Shown piece after piece: positions 35,604 to 44,577 of a stretch of DNA of 64,000 nt. The position numbers were made by a program, and so were the translations under genes. Below the pieces are notes generated by a model. It was not told the origin of the DNA, searched no databases, and saw nothing but the letters and a program-made list of their open reading frames with translations. Location: contig JAILPK010000025.1 in NCBI GenBank assembly GCA_024699495.1, forward strand, positions 37,107-101,106, written 5' to 3'. The stretch is from Bacteroidaceae bacterium (GTDB lineage Bacteria > Bacteroidota > Bacteroidia > Bacteroidales > Bacteroidaceae). Position 1 is the stretch's first letter; every line of letters begins with the position of its first letter.

Positions 35604-36815
35604 CTATTTGTTTGGGGCTTGTTTGTTTGCGGGCAGGAGTAGGTTGAGTGCCACGCCGACTAAGGCGGACAGTCCGATGCCGCTGATCGAGAAATTACCT
35701 ACGGAGAGCACTGCTCCCCCGATGCCCATGGTGAGGGTGACGGATATGATTATTATGTTACGTGTGAGATGCAGGTCTACTTTGTTCTGTATGAGATTCT
35801 GAATGCCTACGGTGGCTATGGTGCCGAAGAGTAGCAGCATAATCCCTCCTAGTACGGCTTGGGGAATGGAGTGCAGGAGTGCCGACATCTTGTCCACGAT
35901 GGAGAATATGATGGCTGTGATGGCAGTGATGCGGATTACTTGGGGGTGTGTTACTCGGGTGATCTGCATGGCCCCGGTAACCTCGCTGTAGGTGGTCACT
36001 GGAGGGCCTCCGAAAAAGGCTGCGAACAGGCATGCCAGTCCGTCCCCAAACATAGTGCGATGGAGTCCGGGGTCTTTGACGAAATCCTTTCCTGCCACGG
36101 TTCCCACGACGTAGACGTCTCCGATATGTTCGATTACGGGGGCTATTGCCACGGGAATCATGAACACAAACGGCTTCCATGCAAATTGGGGCAGATGGAA
36201 ATTGGTAATGCTCGGCGGCAGGGCGAACCAGGAGGCTTCGCTGAGCGCAGAGAGATCAACCAACCCCATCAGCAGAGCTGTCACGTAGCCCACAGTTATT
36301 CCGCATACCACGGGCACGAGTTTCATTAGTCCGCGGCCGAAGGTAAGTACGAGGATGGCTGTGACTAGGGATATTGATGCCAGCAGCCAGTTTTGCTTGG
36401 CCATATCTATGGCGGCGGGGGAGAGCGACAGACCAATGAGTATGATTACCGGCCCGACGACCACCGGGGGAAAGAGTCTGCTGAGCAGTTGGCGTCCGCG
36501 CCATTTGATTAGGAGGGACATTGAGAAATATACGAGAGCCACGCCGGAAATGCCTGCCAGCGTCCCCGGCATGCCCCATTGTTTCGAAGCGGATATGATA
36601 GGCGCAATGAAGGCAAAACTGGACCCTAGGAAGATGGGTACACGCCGTTTAGTCACCAGATGGAAGAGCAGCGTGCCTATGCCCGCAGTGAATAGGGCTG
36701 TGGCGGGATCTAGCCCGACCATCAGCGGCACGATGACAGTGGAACCAAAGGCTACAAAGAGAAATTGAATGCCTACGATGACCTTTCTGGAGGGAGATAG
36801 TTCTTCTGTTTCCAT
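35604..36815 (-). CDS. uraA: Uracil/xanthine permease (NCS2 family, UraA-like)
   Basis: 403 aa inner-membrane nucleobase:cation symporter with about 12-14 hydrophobic segments. NCS2 hallmarks: GSSFAFIAP in TM3, AIAPVIEHIGDV with the substrate-binding glutamate in TM8, and GGPPVTTYSEVTGAM in TM10; these favour uracil over xanthine transport. Length is typical (UraA is 429 aa). Monocistronic with a -7 box about 38 bases upstream. Confidence 0.92.
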   Translation of the reverse strand: METEELSPSRKVIVGIQFLFVAFGSTVIVPLMVGLDPATALFTAGIGTLLFHLVTKRRVPIFLGSSFAFIAPIISASKQWGMPGTLAGISGVALVYFSMSLLIKWRGRQLLSRLFPPVVVGPVIILIGLSLSPAAIDMAKQNWLLASISLVTAILVLTFGRGLMKLVPVVCGITVGYVTALLMGLVDLSALSEASWFALPPSITNFHLPQFAWKPFVFMIPVAIAPVIEHIGDVYVVGTVAGKDFVKDPGLHRTMFGDGLACLFAAFFGGPPVTTYSEVTGAMQITRVTHPQVIRITAITAIIFSIVDKMSALLHSIPQAVLGGIMLLLFGTIATVGIQNLIQNKVDLHLTRNIIIISVTLTMGIGGAVLSVGNFSISGIGLSALVGVALNLLLPANKQAPNK

Positions 36816-36852
36816 CTTTCAGTTTTTAGTTTATAATCAGTTCAAATCAGCG

Positions 36853-36860
36853 CAAATTTA
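36853..36860 (-). promoter_or_regulatory. Predicted -7 element (TAAATTTG) for uraA
   Basis: CAAATTTA on the plus strand, 38 bases before the ATG at 36815. Confidence 0.55.
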
Positions 36861-37050
36861 ATAACAGTTTTCATTACGGACAATCCAAGAGTTTTAAACA
36901 ATGTTAAAATCGATCTATTGCACAAGAATCGGTAGGAATCAGCATGTGAGAAGCAGTCTCCGGCTTTGTTCAGACGTCAGCAAATTGCATTTGTCTGCAT
37001 TGCTGTAAAAAATATATTATGAATGAGGATTTTTCTTCGGAATTTATGCC

Positions 37051-37058
37051 TATCTTTG
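37051..37058 (+). promoter_or_regulatory. Predicted -7 element (TATCTTTG) for the TSCPD gene
   Basis: Exact TAnnTTTG match, 86 bases before the ATG at 37144. Confidence 0.55.
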
Positions 37059-37143
37059 CACGTGATTTGAGACTTTCGCCACAGAAACATCTCAAAAAAG
37101 AATAATAACAAGACAAATAACACGAAAAAAAAGAAATAAAAAT

Positions 37144-37407
37144 ATGAGTCAGAGGACATTTGCTACATGCGGGACATGCTCTAAGTTTATAAATTTCGAA
37201 ATTGATGACAACGGTTGTTTACACAACGTGCAGTTCGTAGGAGGTTGTCAGGGAAACACTACTGGCGTCGCGCGTCTGGTGGAGGGAATGAAGGCTGAGG
37301 AGGTTGTCTGCCGTCTGCGTGGTATCCAGTGCGGGCACAAGGGTACTTCATGTCCGGACCAGTTGGCCCAGGCTCTTGAGAAAGAGTTGGCGGAGGGAGG
37401 AATTTAA
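37144..37407 (+). CDS. TSCPD domain protein (TIGR03905-like)
   Basis: 87 aa. Cysteine-rich single domain: FATCGTCSKFINFEIDD, NVQFVGGCQGNTTGVARLVEGM, LRGIQCGHKGTSCPDQLAQAL. The final TSCPDQL box is the signature of the TSCPD domain, also found at the C-terminus of some adenosylcobalamin-dependent ribonucleotide reductases, where the cysteines probably bind a metal. As a stand-alone protein its role is unknown. A -7 box lies upstream. Confidence 0.88.
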   Translation: MSQRTFATCGTCSKFINFEIDDNGCLHNVQFVGGCQGNTTGVARLVEGMKAEEVVCRLRGIQCGHKGTSCPDQLAQALEKELAEGGI

Positions 37408-37448
37408 CTATAGTGGCGTGCAGCCATGAGGGTGGGGGATTCAAAAAG

Positions 37449-38144
37449 TTATTTAGGTCTTCGAATCTCCTTCTCAGCAATCATAATATTGCCTTTTCTT
37501 ATCAGTTTTACAGCATCTGCCAGATGTCTATTCAGTTCCTCGGATGAAATATCATACATGTGTAAATATTTGGTGGAATGCATAAAACGATTGAAGAAGG
37601 GATTAAAGGAAACAAACCACTGAGAGTCAGCCACATTGGGAAGGTCCTGTATTATTATTGCGCATCTGAGCACTCTTGACTTGGCGCAGATGGCCAAAGT
37701 CATTCTTCCGTCCTTCATGTGCATCACGCAGATGCAGTGCTCGTGGATGACACGTTCGTGTTTCAGGTCATCTGCAGTCATTTTGTAATTGATGTTGACA
37801 TGGCGGTCGAAGCGGCTGTTGATGTCATTCATCATACTCCTGAACACTTTCCCGTGGGGGCTGGTGTCCTGTATCTGGTGGCTTATTATATAATAATGTA
37901 TCATCTCGTGTATGATACAGTCTTCAAATACCTGTTCATTTAAGTCATAAGCCCTGTTCATCTCAATGGAAAACTGTTTGTAGAAGCTGGTGCCGTCGGC
38001 CCTCTTCTCCTTATAGCATTTTACCCGCCCCATGGCGTTTCGTGCCTTGAAAAGTCCGAATCGGGGTCGGCTCAGTTCTCCGTTGAAGCACAGCTGGTTG
38101 AACTCGTCAAACTTCTGTTCGATGTAGCTTAATGTGACAGTCAT
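37449..38144 (-). CDS. SprT-like zinc metalloprotease domain protein
   Basis: 231 aa. The SprT/Spartan-type active site HEMIHYY gives H79, E80 and H83, with the third zinc ligand probably H97 in DTSPHGKVF. The N-terminal YIEQKFDEFNQLCFNGELSRPRF is typical of SprT-like proteins, in which a beta-hairpin follows. The C-terminal part (about 130-231) lacks the usual paired cysteine zinc ribbon but has HEHCICVMH and later strands. Family members act in DNA-protein crosslink repair or have unknown roles. Good -7 box 26 bases upstream. Confidence 0.85.
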   Translation of the reverse strand: MTVTLSYIEQKFDEFNQLCFNGELSRPRFGLFKARNAMGRVKCYKEKRADGTSFYKQFSIEMNRAYDLNEQVFEDCIIHEMIHYYIISHQIQDTSPHGKVFRSMMNDINSRFDRHVNINYKMTADDLKHERVIHEHCICVMHMKDGRMTLAICAKSRVLRCAIIIQDLPNVADSQWFVSFNPFFNRFMHSTKYLHMYDISSEELNRHLADAVKLIRKGNIMIAEKEIRRPK

Positions 38145-38169
38145 TAATATTCTTCCGCTTTATCGGGCA

Positions 38170-38177
38170 CAAATATA
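38170..38177 (-). promoter_or_regulatory. Predicted -7 element (TATATTTG) for the SprT-like gene
   Basis: CAAATATA on the plus strand, 26 bases before the ATG at 38144. Confidence 0.6.
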
Positions 38178-38517
38178 GGCATAATTTTTATTGAGTGATT
38201 TCTTTATTGCTCTTTTATTTTGATGTGTGTTGATGTTTATATGTAAGAAGCCGAACGGGAGCAGTGGGCTTCTTCGCCAATCCTGCTTTTTATCACTTTG
38301 AAGAATGAGCCGCTGCTAATTTGCAAAATAAGTTAAATTATTTGCCCATCTCGCTTATAAAAGCGTACTTTGTACAGTTTTGTATTTATGTGATATATGA
38401 AGCAGAGGCTGCCACCACGACCACATACAACTGACGGCTGGTGGCCGGAGTAAAATGAGGCTTGAGAGAGTGGCTCCTCTTCCGTAAAAAATAATTTTTA
38501 TAATAAAGAATATATTT
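38178..38517. other. Divergent intergenic region with one hairpin
   Basis: 340 bp without a credible gene. A perfect 8-bp stem AAGAAGCC / GGCTTCTT with a 14-nt loop lies at 38245-38274. No exact TAnnTTTG box precedes the flavin reductase. Confidence 0.6.
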
Positions 38518-39084
38518 ATGAAACAATTCAAGTCAAGTGCGTGGCTGCTGCCACAACCGGTTCTGATCATCGGAACCTACGACAAAGAAGGTAAGCCAAA
38601 CGCTATGAATGCGGCTTGGGGCGGACAGTGGGATATGCATGAGATAATCATCTCGCTCGGTTCGCATTGCACCACCGACAACCTGGCCGCGAACCCTGAG
38701 TTTACTGTTGCCTTTGCCACCGTCGACACTATGGTGGCAGCGGATTATGTAGGTCTTGTGAGCGGTAGAAATACATCGGACAAAATAGCCCGGACGGGTT
38801 GGGAGACCGTCAAGGCTCCCGACGTGAACGCACCTCTGTTCAAGAACTTCCCGATGACTTTGGAGTGTCGGGTGAAAGAGAAAATCAACGAAAGTGACTC
38901 CGGTTATTATCTTATAGCTGAGATTGTAAATATCCTTTGCGACGAGAAGTATCTGGCTGCAGATGGCAAACCGGATGTGGAGAGGATGAATCTTATCACT
39001 TTCGACCCCGTACATAACGGTTACATACAGTTGGGTAAGACTGTAGGCAGCGCGTTCGCCGAAGGCAAAAAACTGAAATCCTAA
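38518..39084 (+). CDS. Flavin reductase family protein
   Basis: 188 aa FMN-binding split-barrel protein. N-terminal PQPVLIIGTYDKEGKPNAMNAAWGGQWDMHEIIISLG is the flavin reductase domain's substrate and flavin pocket, followed by TTDNLAANPEFTVAFAT and LVSGRNTSDKIARTGWET. Such proteins transfer electrons from NAD(P)H to flavin or act as flavoredoxins. A PaaI-type thioesterase gene follows after 11 bp, so the two are probably cotranscribed. Confidence 0.9.
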   Translation: MKQFKSSAWLLPQPVLIIGTYDKEGKPNAMNAAWGGQWDMHEIIISLGSHCTTDNLAANPEFTVAFATVDTMVAADYVGLVSGRNTSDKIARTGWETVKAPDVNAPLFKNFPMTLECRVKEKINESDSGYYLIAEIVNILCDEKYLAADGKPDVERMNLITFDPVHNGYIQLGKTVGSAFAEGKKLKS

Positions 39085-39095
39085 TATTTCCTGAT

Positions 39096-39569
39096 ATGAA
39101 TGTGAGAAGAAGAATTATCAATCCCTGGCGTAATCTGCCTGAGTACAACTGTTTCGGATGCTGCCCCGACAACCCCATCGGTCTGCATCTTGAATTCTTT
39201 GAGGAGGACGATTATATTGTGAGTAACTGGCGCCCGGAACACAACTATCAGGGGTGGGTGAATACGATGCACGGTGGCATACTGAGCACTCTGATTGACG
39301 AAGTATGCGGATGGGTTGTTACCCGCAAGCTGCAAACCAGCGGCTACACTGTGCAGTTGAATGTGAAGTTCCGCAAGGCTATCCCGACCACCGAGCCGGA
39401 GCTTACTATTCGCGCCAAAGTCACTAAGCAGGTGCGTAACCTGGCGTATATAAATGCGGAGATTATTAACAGCAAGGGAGAACTCTGCAACGAGGGGGAG
39501 GCCATCTATTTCCTAATGAAAGAGGATAAGGCCAAAGAAATGGGCTTCCTGCATTGCGAGGTGGAGTAA
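39096..39569 (+). CDS. PaaI-family hotdog thioesterase
   Basis: 157 aa. The hotdog central helix motif NTMHGGILSTLIDEVCGW and the following strand pattern (YTVQLNVKFRKAIPTTEPELTIRAKV) place it in the 4HBT/PaaI family of acyl-CoA thioesterases. An unusual N-terminal cysteine-rich segment, YNCFGCCPDNPIGLHLEFF, matches a common subtype of these proteins. The acyl substrate is unknown. It follows the flavin reductase by 11 bp. Word-like repeats begin immediately after its stop. Confidence 0.88.
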   Translation: MNVRRRIINPWRNLPEYNCFGCCPDNPIGLHLEFFEEDDYIVSNWRPEHNYQGWVNTMHGGILSTLIDEVCGWVVTRKLQTSGYTVQLNVKFRKAIPTTEPELTIRAKVTKQVRNLAYINAEIINSKGELCNEGEAIYFLMKEDKAKEMGFLHCEVE

Positions 39570-39669
39570 GCTGCGAAGCTGCATGGCCTGCGGCCGTTTA
39601 CAGTTTACAATTTACGGGTTCGGCTGCTGCGGCCTACGGCTGCGAGTCTCGAACAGCCTTGGCCGCAGG
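39570..39669. repeat. Word-like intergenic repeat (TTTACAGTTTACAATTTAC type)
   Basis: GCTGCGAAGCTGCATGGCCTGCGGCCG followed by TTTACAGTTTACAATTTACGG and more GC-rich words, between convergent thioesterase and ABC ATPase genes. The TTTAC words recur at about 54370-54400. Confidence 0.6.
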
Positions 39670-41193
39670 CTAACGGCCCAGGCACCGGGTCAGCATTTTT
39701 TTGTTTGTGATGCATTGGGGCAGTTCGTTCTCATAGTGGGAAACTATTATGAGGGTCTTGGAAGGGTCTGAACAGAAGTCTTCAATAATAGAAGTGGCAA
39801 GAATTCTTCTTTGGTCGTCGAGCCCATGAAAGGGCTCGTCAAGAATGAGGAGCTCCGGCGTTTTTACAAAGGCGCGTGCAAGGAGGCACATCCGCTGTTC
39901 ACCGGATGAGAGGCTGAGGAAGGTGCGTTCGGCGAGATCTTCGATACCGAAGCGTCGCATCCACAAGATACATGTCTGCCGCTGTTCGGGTCGTGGACGT
40001 ACGTAGAGGCCGACGCTGTCGTGGAGTCCGCTAGCAACTATGTCGATGGCTGGCAAGTCTTTCTGATATGCGCGGTGCATTTCCGGAGAAACATATCCGA
40101 TGTGTCGTTTTATTTCCCATATGCTTTCCCCGCTTCCCCGTTGGTGACCGAACAGTCTGATATCACAGGCGTATGCTTGGGGGTTGTCAGCACAGACCAG
40201 ACTCAGAAGGGTGCTTTTCCCTGATCCGTTGTCTCCGCCAAGCGCCCAGTGTTCGCCCTGGTTCACGGTCCAGGAGAGGTCGTTGAGTATGGTCCTTGAG
40301 CCGTATCGTATGCATACGTGTGAGAATTGGAGCAGTGGTGTCTTTGTCTGCTGAGGCCTGGTGTCAGGCAGCGGTTCGGTTGTGGTTTTTTCCCCATTTG
40401 TATGATATGTATGCGGTTCGGTTGTCCCTCCGCTTCCCGCTGCGTCAGCCCCTGAGGGTGTCGTGTCAGGCAACTGAGCCGTTTGATTTGCGGAGACAGA
40501 GCCTCTCTCAGCTGGTTTGAGCATATCCAGTTCGCTGCATGAAGGGGGCAGGGGATAGGTCATCTTTTTCATCATACGGCATCCGGGTGCGACTGGAATT
40601 ATATGAGTTATGAAGTCAGGGATGTCAGATAGCCGCGAGAGAACGAGAATGACTTGGAGCCCGTGGTGTCTGATTAGTTCGGATAGTGTGTCGTGGAGTT
40701 CTTGCCGTGCGTGGACATCGAGTCCGATGAACGGCGCGTCGAGAATCAGAAGACTCGGGTTGGTGATCAAGGCCTTGTTCAGCTGATATTTGCGCAGTTC
40801 GCCGCTTGAGAGACTTATAATCGGCTTCCCCTCTACCCGCGGCATGTCATCATCAATATCATGCTGGTTCCATCTCTGCTGATAATAATATGTGGTGGAG
40901 GTGTCGCCATAGCTGTCGCGGAATGCGAGATATTTGATGTTGTCCGAGATCATGGCATCATTATCAAAATTGTATTTTATGGCATCGCCGAGCAGCGGCC
41001 AACGTCCGGTGATGATTTCTACGAGACGTGTTTTTCCGGCTCCGTTGGGCCCCACGATTGCGATCTGCTCGCCAGGCATGATGTCCATGTTGACAGCTTC
41101 CGCCATGCGGTGTGCTGGGTGACGCGTGACGCCGTTGCGTATAGAGATGAGTGGTGTTGCTTTCGGGTCTGCAGTATTTTGTTGATTAGCCAT
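39670..41193 (-). CDS. Twin ABC ATPase (ModF-like)
   Basis: 507 aa with two nucleotide-binding domains and no membrane segment. NBD1: Walker A GPNGAGKTR near residue 48, signature SLSSGELRK, Walker B LLILDAPFIGLD (alanine in place of the usual catalytic glutamate). A Ser/Thr/Pro-rich linker (about 235-290) follows. NBD2: Walker A GGDNGSGKST, signature LSSGEQRM, Walker B LLILDEPFHGLD, H-loop IIVSHYE. The layout matches ModF/PhrA-type soluble twin ATPases of unknown function. NBD1 may be catalytically degenerate. No permease is nearby. Confidence 0.85.
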   Translation of the reverse strand: MANQQNTADPKATPLISIRNGVTRHPAHRMAEAVNMDIMPGEQIAIVGPNGAGKTRLVEIITGRWPLLGDAIKYNFDNDAMISDNIKYLAFRDSYGDTSTTYYYQQRWNQHDIDDDMPRVEGKPIISLSSGELRKYQLNKALITNPSLLILDAPFIGLDVHARQELHDTLSELIRHHGLQVILVLSRLSDIPDFITHIIPVAPGCRMMKKMTYPLPPSCSELDMLKPAERGSVSANQTAQLPDTTPSGADAAGSGGTTEPHTYHTNGEKTTTEPLPDTRPQQTKTPLLQFSHVCIRYGSRTILNDLSWTVNQGEHWALGGDNGSGKSTLLSLVCADNPQAYACDIRLFGHQRGSGESIWEIKRHIGYVSPEMHRAYQKDLPAIDIVASGLHDSVGLYVRPRPEQRQTCILWMRRFGIEDLAERTFLSLSSGEQRMCLLARAFVKTPELLILDEPFHGLDDQRRILATSIIEDFCSDPSKTLIIVSHYENELPQCITNKKMLTRCLGR

Positions 41194-41416
41194 GATGTGA
41201 TTCGGCGCGTATATAGAGAGTTCTGAAGTTTTAGTTTTTGTCTGAAGGTGAAATATCGAGATATTATTCTGGCAGAATTTCTCTTCTGGAAGCGAATAGT
41301 CTCATTTCTTTGTTGATATGGGAGATGATATGTCTTATTCGGGCGGAGGTCGCAGTAGTCTGGTATCAGAAAAATCCTTTATGAGTAGAGAGAAGAAGAA
41401 ATTCAGGAGCGCTGTT

Positions 41417-41983
41417 CTACTGTTTGCCACTCACGCGGTTCTGATTTTTCTTTACAAACTCCTTCCATGAGCGGGCTCCGCCGGAGGCTGTGGGGCGCTG
41501 GCTCTCGATGTAGTGGCAATAGGCAGCGGCGAGTCCGTCTGTGGCATCGAGCCACGGAAGCATGGAATCCTCGGGGATGTTGAGTATCTTGCGCAGCATA
41601 TAAGCCACCTGCTCCTTGGATGCCTGCCCGTTGCCTGTTATGGCCATCTTGATTCGCAGGGGAGCGTATTCGGTGATTGGGACTTGCCGGCTGATGGCAG
41701 CTGCCATAGCCACGCCCTGGGCACGTCCGAGCTTAAGCATCGACTGCACATTCTTGCCGAAGAAGGGTGCCTCGATGGCCATTTCGTCAGGCAGAAAACC
41801 GCCTATAATATCGCTGATACGCTCAAAGATATGTCCCAGTTTCAGATAGTGGTCACCATACTTCCGTAGGTCTATGACGCCCATGGTGACCATCTCTGCC
41901 TTACGGCCTTGCACCCGCAGAACTCCGTATCCCATGATGGTTGTTCCGGGGTCAATCCCCAATATTATTCTTTCGTTTTCCAC
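41417..41983 (-). CDS. ruvC: Holliday junction resolvase RuvC
   Basis: 188 aa from a GTG at 41983 ([22 protein letters not shown]). The track ATG at 42061 adds 26 residues ([20 protein letters not shown]...) that are merely the translation of a word-like repeat, so I reject it. RuvC acidic residues: D in GIDPGTT, E in [10 protein letters not shown] and the C-terminal [13 protein letters not shown] pair. It resolves Holliday junctions with RuvAB. The C-terminus ([18 protein letters not shown]) is basic. DUF4286 lies upstream on the same strand. Confidence 0.9.
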   Translation of the reverse strand: MENERIILGIDPGTTIMGYGVLRVQGRKAEMVTMGVIDLRKYGDHYLKLGHIFERISDIIGGFLPDEMAIEAPFFGKNVQSMLKLGRAQGVAMAAAISRQVPITEYAPLRIKMAITGNGQASKEQVAYMLRKILNIPEDSMLPWLDATDGLAAAYCHYIESQRPTASGGARSWKEFVKKNQNRVSGKQ

Positions 41984-42195
41984 TTTTGATAATATTAGCC
42001 GCGGAGCGGCGTCTAAGGTCCAAAGTCTGAAGTCTAAGGCAAGCCGTAGAGCGGCGTTCACCGCTTAAGCAAGCGAAGACTATTGATTACGCGGTAGCGT
42101 TTCTTAACCCTACTCTAAACTCTCCGTTCTAAACTCTAACCTAATTTGGCGGAGCCGAAGACTTCCATATTCCATCTCCCATTTTACGGCCAAAG
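41984..42195. repeat. Word-like intergenic repeats between DUF4286 and ruvC
   Basis: Contains GCGGAGCGGCGTCTAAGGTCCAAAGTCTGAAGTCTAAGGCAAGCCGTAGAGCGGCGTT, related to GGCATCTAAGGTCTAAGGCGAACCGCGAAGCAGCG at 47311, plus TCTAAACTCTCCGTTCTAAACTCTAACC and TTCCATATTCCATCTCCCATTTTACGG words. It runs into the 5' end of ruvC. Confidence 0.7.
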
Positions 42196-42197
42196 GC

Positions 42198-42506
42198 TCA
42201 TCCCTCAATGACCTCCATCATGGTGGAGAAGCCGATGACACGATTCTCGAACAGGCGCAGCATCTCTTCGTTGAGCTGTTTGCCCTGTTTGACAAACCAG
42301 GCATGCAGGGTGGCAGTGCTTTCGGTTTCGAACTGCACAGCGAAACACTCGGAGTCGTCCTCCTTGTGTGACAGGATTCGCGCAAGCCGTCCGTTGCGCA
42401 TCATTCCCTGCCCGTTGGTTTCAGGCAGCAGCACCTGATGCACCCAGATGACAAAGTTGCGTGCGTCTTCGGTGGGCATCTGGTATGTTGTGTTGTAGAT
42501 AATCAT
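42198..42506 (-). CDS. DUF4286 family protein
   Basis: 102 aa single-domain protein (MIIYNTTYQM...FVIWVHQVLLPETNGQG...RILSHKEDDSECFAVQFETES...). The ferredoxin-like, dimeric alpha/beta-barrel pattern and length match DUF4286, a conserved Bacteroidota family of unknown function. It is upstream of ruvC on the same strand, separated by about 214 bp of repeats. A good -7 box lies 35 bases upstream. Confidence 0.85.
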   Translation of the reverse strand: MIIYNTTYQMPTEDARNFVIWVHQVLLPETNGQGMMRNGRLARILSHKEDDSECFAVQFETESTATLHAWFVKQGKQLNEEMLRLFENRVIGFSTMMEVIEG

Positions 42507-42540
42507 TGGCAGATAGTTGTCATATTTGTTAATGTGAGTG

Positions 42541-42548
42541 CAAAAGTA
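42541..42548 (-). promoter_or_regulatory. Predicted -7 element (TACTTTTG) for DUF4286
   Basis: CAAAAGTA on the plus strand, exact TAnnTTTG on the minus strand, 35 bases before the ATG at 42506. Confidence 0.6.
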
Positions 42549-42623
42549 GTTAAAAGTTTTAGGAATTAGGCCTTATCTTGAAATATTTTTTGGATAAGAA
42601 GACCAAGAATGCGAAAAACTTCA

Positions 42624-42631
42624 TATATTTG
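42624..42631 (+). promoter_or_regulatory. Predicted -7 element (TATATTTG) for the DUF1573 gene
   Basis: Exact match inside the first codons of the track ORF (start 42609), 26 bases before the ATG at 42657. It supports the downstream start. Confidence 0.65.
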
Positions 42632-42656
42632 CAACGCAAACCATATATTTATAAAT

Positions 42657-43097
42657 ATGAAAAGACTAATTCTATTTTCCATGCTGGCTGTCTTTTGCTC
42701 AGGATTGGCAAATGCCAGCGAACCACAAAGCAAAAAGAAACACGTTGAAAAACAACTGATGCAGAAGAGTGACAAGGCTGCTGAAATCAAATTTGACACT
42801 TTAGCTTACAATTTCGGAACCTTCTCGGAGAAGTCACCTGTGGTAAAGTGCTCTTTCCATTTCAAGAATGTAGGTGATGCGCCGTTGGTAATCCATCAGG
42901 CTATCGCCTCATGCGGATGCACTGTGCCCACTTATACTAAGAGCCCAATACAGCCGGGCGGCGACGGAACGATTGACGTTACTTACAACGGTAAAGGCAA
43001 GTTCCCCGGGCACTTCAAAAAGAACATCAGCGTACGCACAAACGCAAAAAACAACGAACTTATCCGCCTCACCATTGAGGGCAATATGGAGGAGTGA
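42657..43097 (+). CDS. DUF1573 family secreted protein
   Basis: 146 aa from MKRLILFSMLAVFCSGLANA, a clear signal peptide. The track start 16 codons earlier is excluded because the -7 box lies within it and the signal peptide would be internal. The mature part has the DUF1573 pattern: F(D)TLAYNFGTFSEKSPVVKCSFHFKNVGDAPLVI, ASCGCTVP with its CGC, and KSPIQPGGDGTIDVTYN, an immunoglobulin-like fold. Periplasmic or surface location; function unknown. The DUF2264 gene follows after 83 bp. Confidence 0.88.
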   Translation: MKRLILFSMLAVFCSGLANASEPQSKKKHVEKQLMQKSDKAAEIKFDTLAYNFGTFSEKSPVVKCSFHFKNVGDAPLVIHQAIASCGCTVPTYTKSPIQPGGDGTIDVTYNGKGKFPGHFKKNISVRTNAKNNELIRLTIEGNMEE

Positions 43098-43180
43098 TCA
43101 CGTCAGAACAATAATGCCTGTATTTGAAATTTTGCTCTAAATACATGCTTATAATCATTTGATTTAGTTAAATTTAACAT

Positions 43181-44503
43181 ATGAAGAGGATTACTATATT
43201 ACTCCTTGTTCTGCTCGTGCCGATGTGCATGTTTGCAGCCAAGAAAAAGAAAGTTACCGAACCCGCTAACCCATTGGGCGACGGCGCTTCCGACCGTGCA
43301 TACTGGACCGAACTGGCCTATACGATGGCTGCTCCGGTGCTGGAGAATATGGCCAACGGCACTCTGCAGAAGAATATGAAACTGGAGCTGTCTCCAACCT
43401 GGGACAATCGAAATAAAAAGGTTGCTTATATGGAGTGCTTCGGTCGTCTGATGGCAGGTATCGCGCCGTGGCTCACCCTTCCGGATGACGACACAGCCGA
43501 GGGTAAGAAACGTAAACAGTTGCGCGAGTGGGCTCTGAAAGCCTACGCCAATGCCGTAGATCCCGAAAGCCCCGACTATCTTGGCTGGAACAGCGGCGGA
43601 CAGACGCTGGTGGATGCAGCCTATGTCGTTGAGAGTTTGTTCCGCGGCTACAGCGCTTTGTGGGAACCTCTCGACCAGGTGACCAAAGACCGCTATATCA
43701 AAGAGATTCAGGGCTTGCGCCGCTATGACCCGCCTTATACCAACTGGGTTCTTTTCGTGGGCATGGAGGAGGCTTTCCTCATGTATGTAGGTGCACAGTA
43801 TGATGCTTATCGTATAAAAATGGCGGTGAGCAAAGCCGAGGAGTGGTATATTGGCGACGGCCTCTACAGCGACGGACCTTCATTTGCGTTCGACTATTAC
43901 AACGCCTATGTCATTCAGCCGATGTACACCGAGATTCTGCAGATGGTTGCTGCCCGCCACCCGAACAACAATTATCTTGTGCGCTCTCATGGAGATAATC
44001 GTAACGGAGCAAAGAACCGACTCGGTGTCGTCACCAAGCGAATGCAGAAATATGCAGTTATCCTGGAGCGCTTTATTTCGCCTGAGGGCACTTTCCCTGT
44101 AGTAGGGCGCTCAATTCCCTACCGCTTGGCTGCGCTTCAGCCTCTGGCTCTCCTGCCGTGGATGAAGCAGCTGCCCAACGAACTGCATAACGGCCAGGTC
44201 CGCGCTGCAATAACTGCTGTGATGAAACGCATGTTCGAAGGCAAGGGCAAGACGAACTTCACCGAAGACGGCTACCTCACAATCGGTTTTGTGGGCTCGC
44301 ATCCGAATGTGGCTGACTGGTACACAAATAACGGCTCCCTCTATATGACATCCCTGGCATTTATGCCTCTCGGTCTGCCTGCTAACGACCCGTTCTGGAC
44401 AGATGCACCCGAGAAATGGACATCGAAAAAGGCTTGGGAAGGAGACGATTTCCCGAAAGATCACAAGTGGGATATTAACCGCCAGATTCTCTATTGGGAA
44501 TAA
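43181..44503 (+). CDS. DUF2264 domain secreted protein (alpha/alpha-barrel, GH154-like)
   Basis: 440 aa. Signal peptide MKRITILLLVLLVPMCMFAA. The DUF2264 hallmarks DRAYWTELAYTMAAPVLENMANGTL, YMECFGRLMAGIAPWL, NWVLFVGMEEAFLM, DGLYSDGPSFAFDYYNAYVIQPMY and SPEGTFPVVGRSIPYRLAALQ are all present. The fold is a glycosidase-like alpha/alpha barrel; I recall a DUF2264-related group described as GH154 with beta-glucuronidase activity, but activity here is not established. Periplasmic or secreted. No SusCD genes are adjacent. A strong hairpin terminator follows. Confidence 0.88.
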   Translation: MKRITILLLVLLVPMCMFAAKKKKVTEPANPLGDGASDRAYWTELAYTMAAPVLENMANGTLQKNMKLELSPTWDNRNKKVAYMECFGRLMAGIAPWLTLPDDDTAEGKKRKQLREWALKAYANAVDPESPDYLGWNSGGQTLVDAAYVVESLFRGYSALWEPLDQVTKDRYIKEIQGLRRYDPPYTNWVLFVGMEEAFLMYVGAQYDAYRIKMAVSKAEEWYIGDGLYSDGPSFAFDYYNAYVIQPMYTEILQMVAARHPNNNYLVRSHGDNRNGAKNRLGVVTKRMQKYAVILERFISPEGTFPVVGRSIPYRLAALQPLALLPWMKQLPNELHNGQVRAAITAVMKRMFEGKGKTNFTEDGYLTIGFVGSHPNVADWYTNNGSLYMTSLAFMPLGLPANDPFWTDAPEKWTSKKAWEGDDFPKDHKWDINRQILYWE

Positions 44504-44577
44504 TGTGAGCAGAGCGGAAGCCGTCCGCAACCCCGATATAAGGCTCACAGACAGCATTTATCTGTCATAAATCAAAA

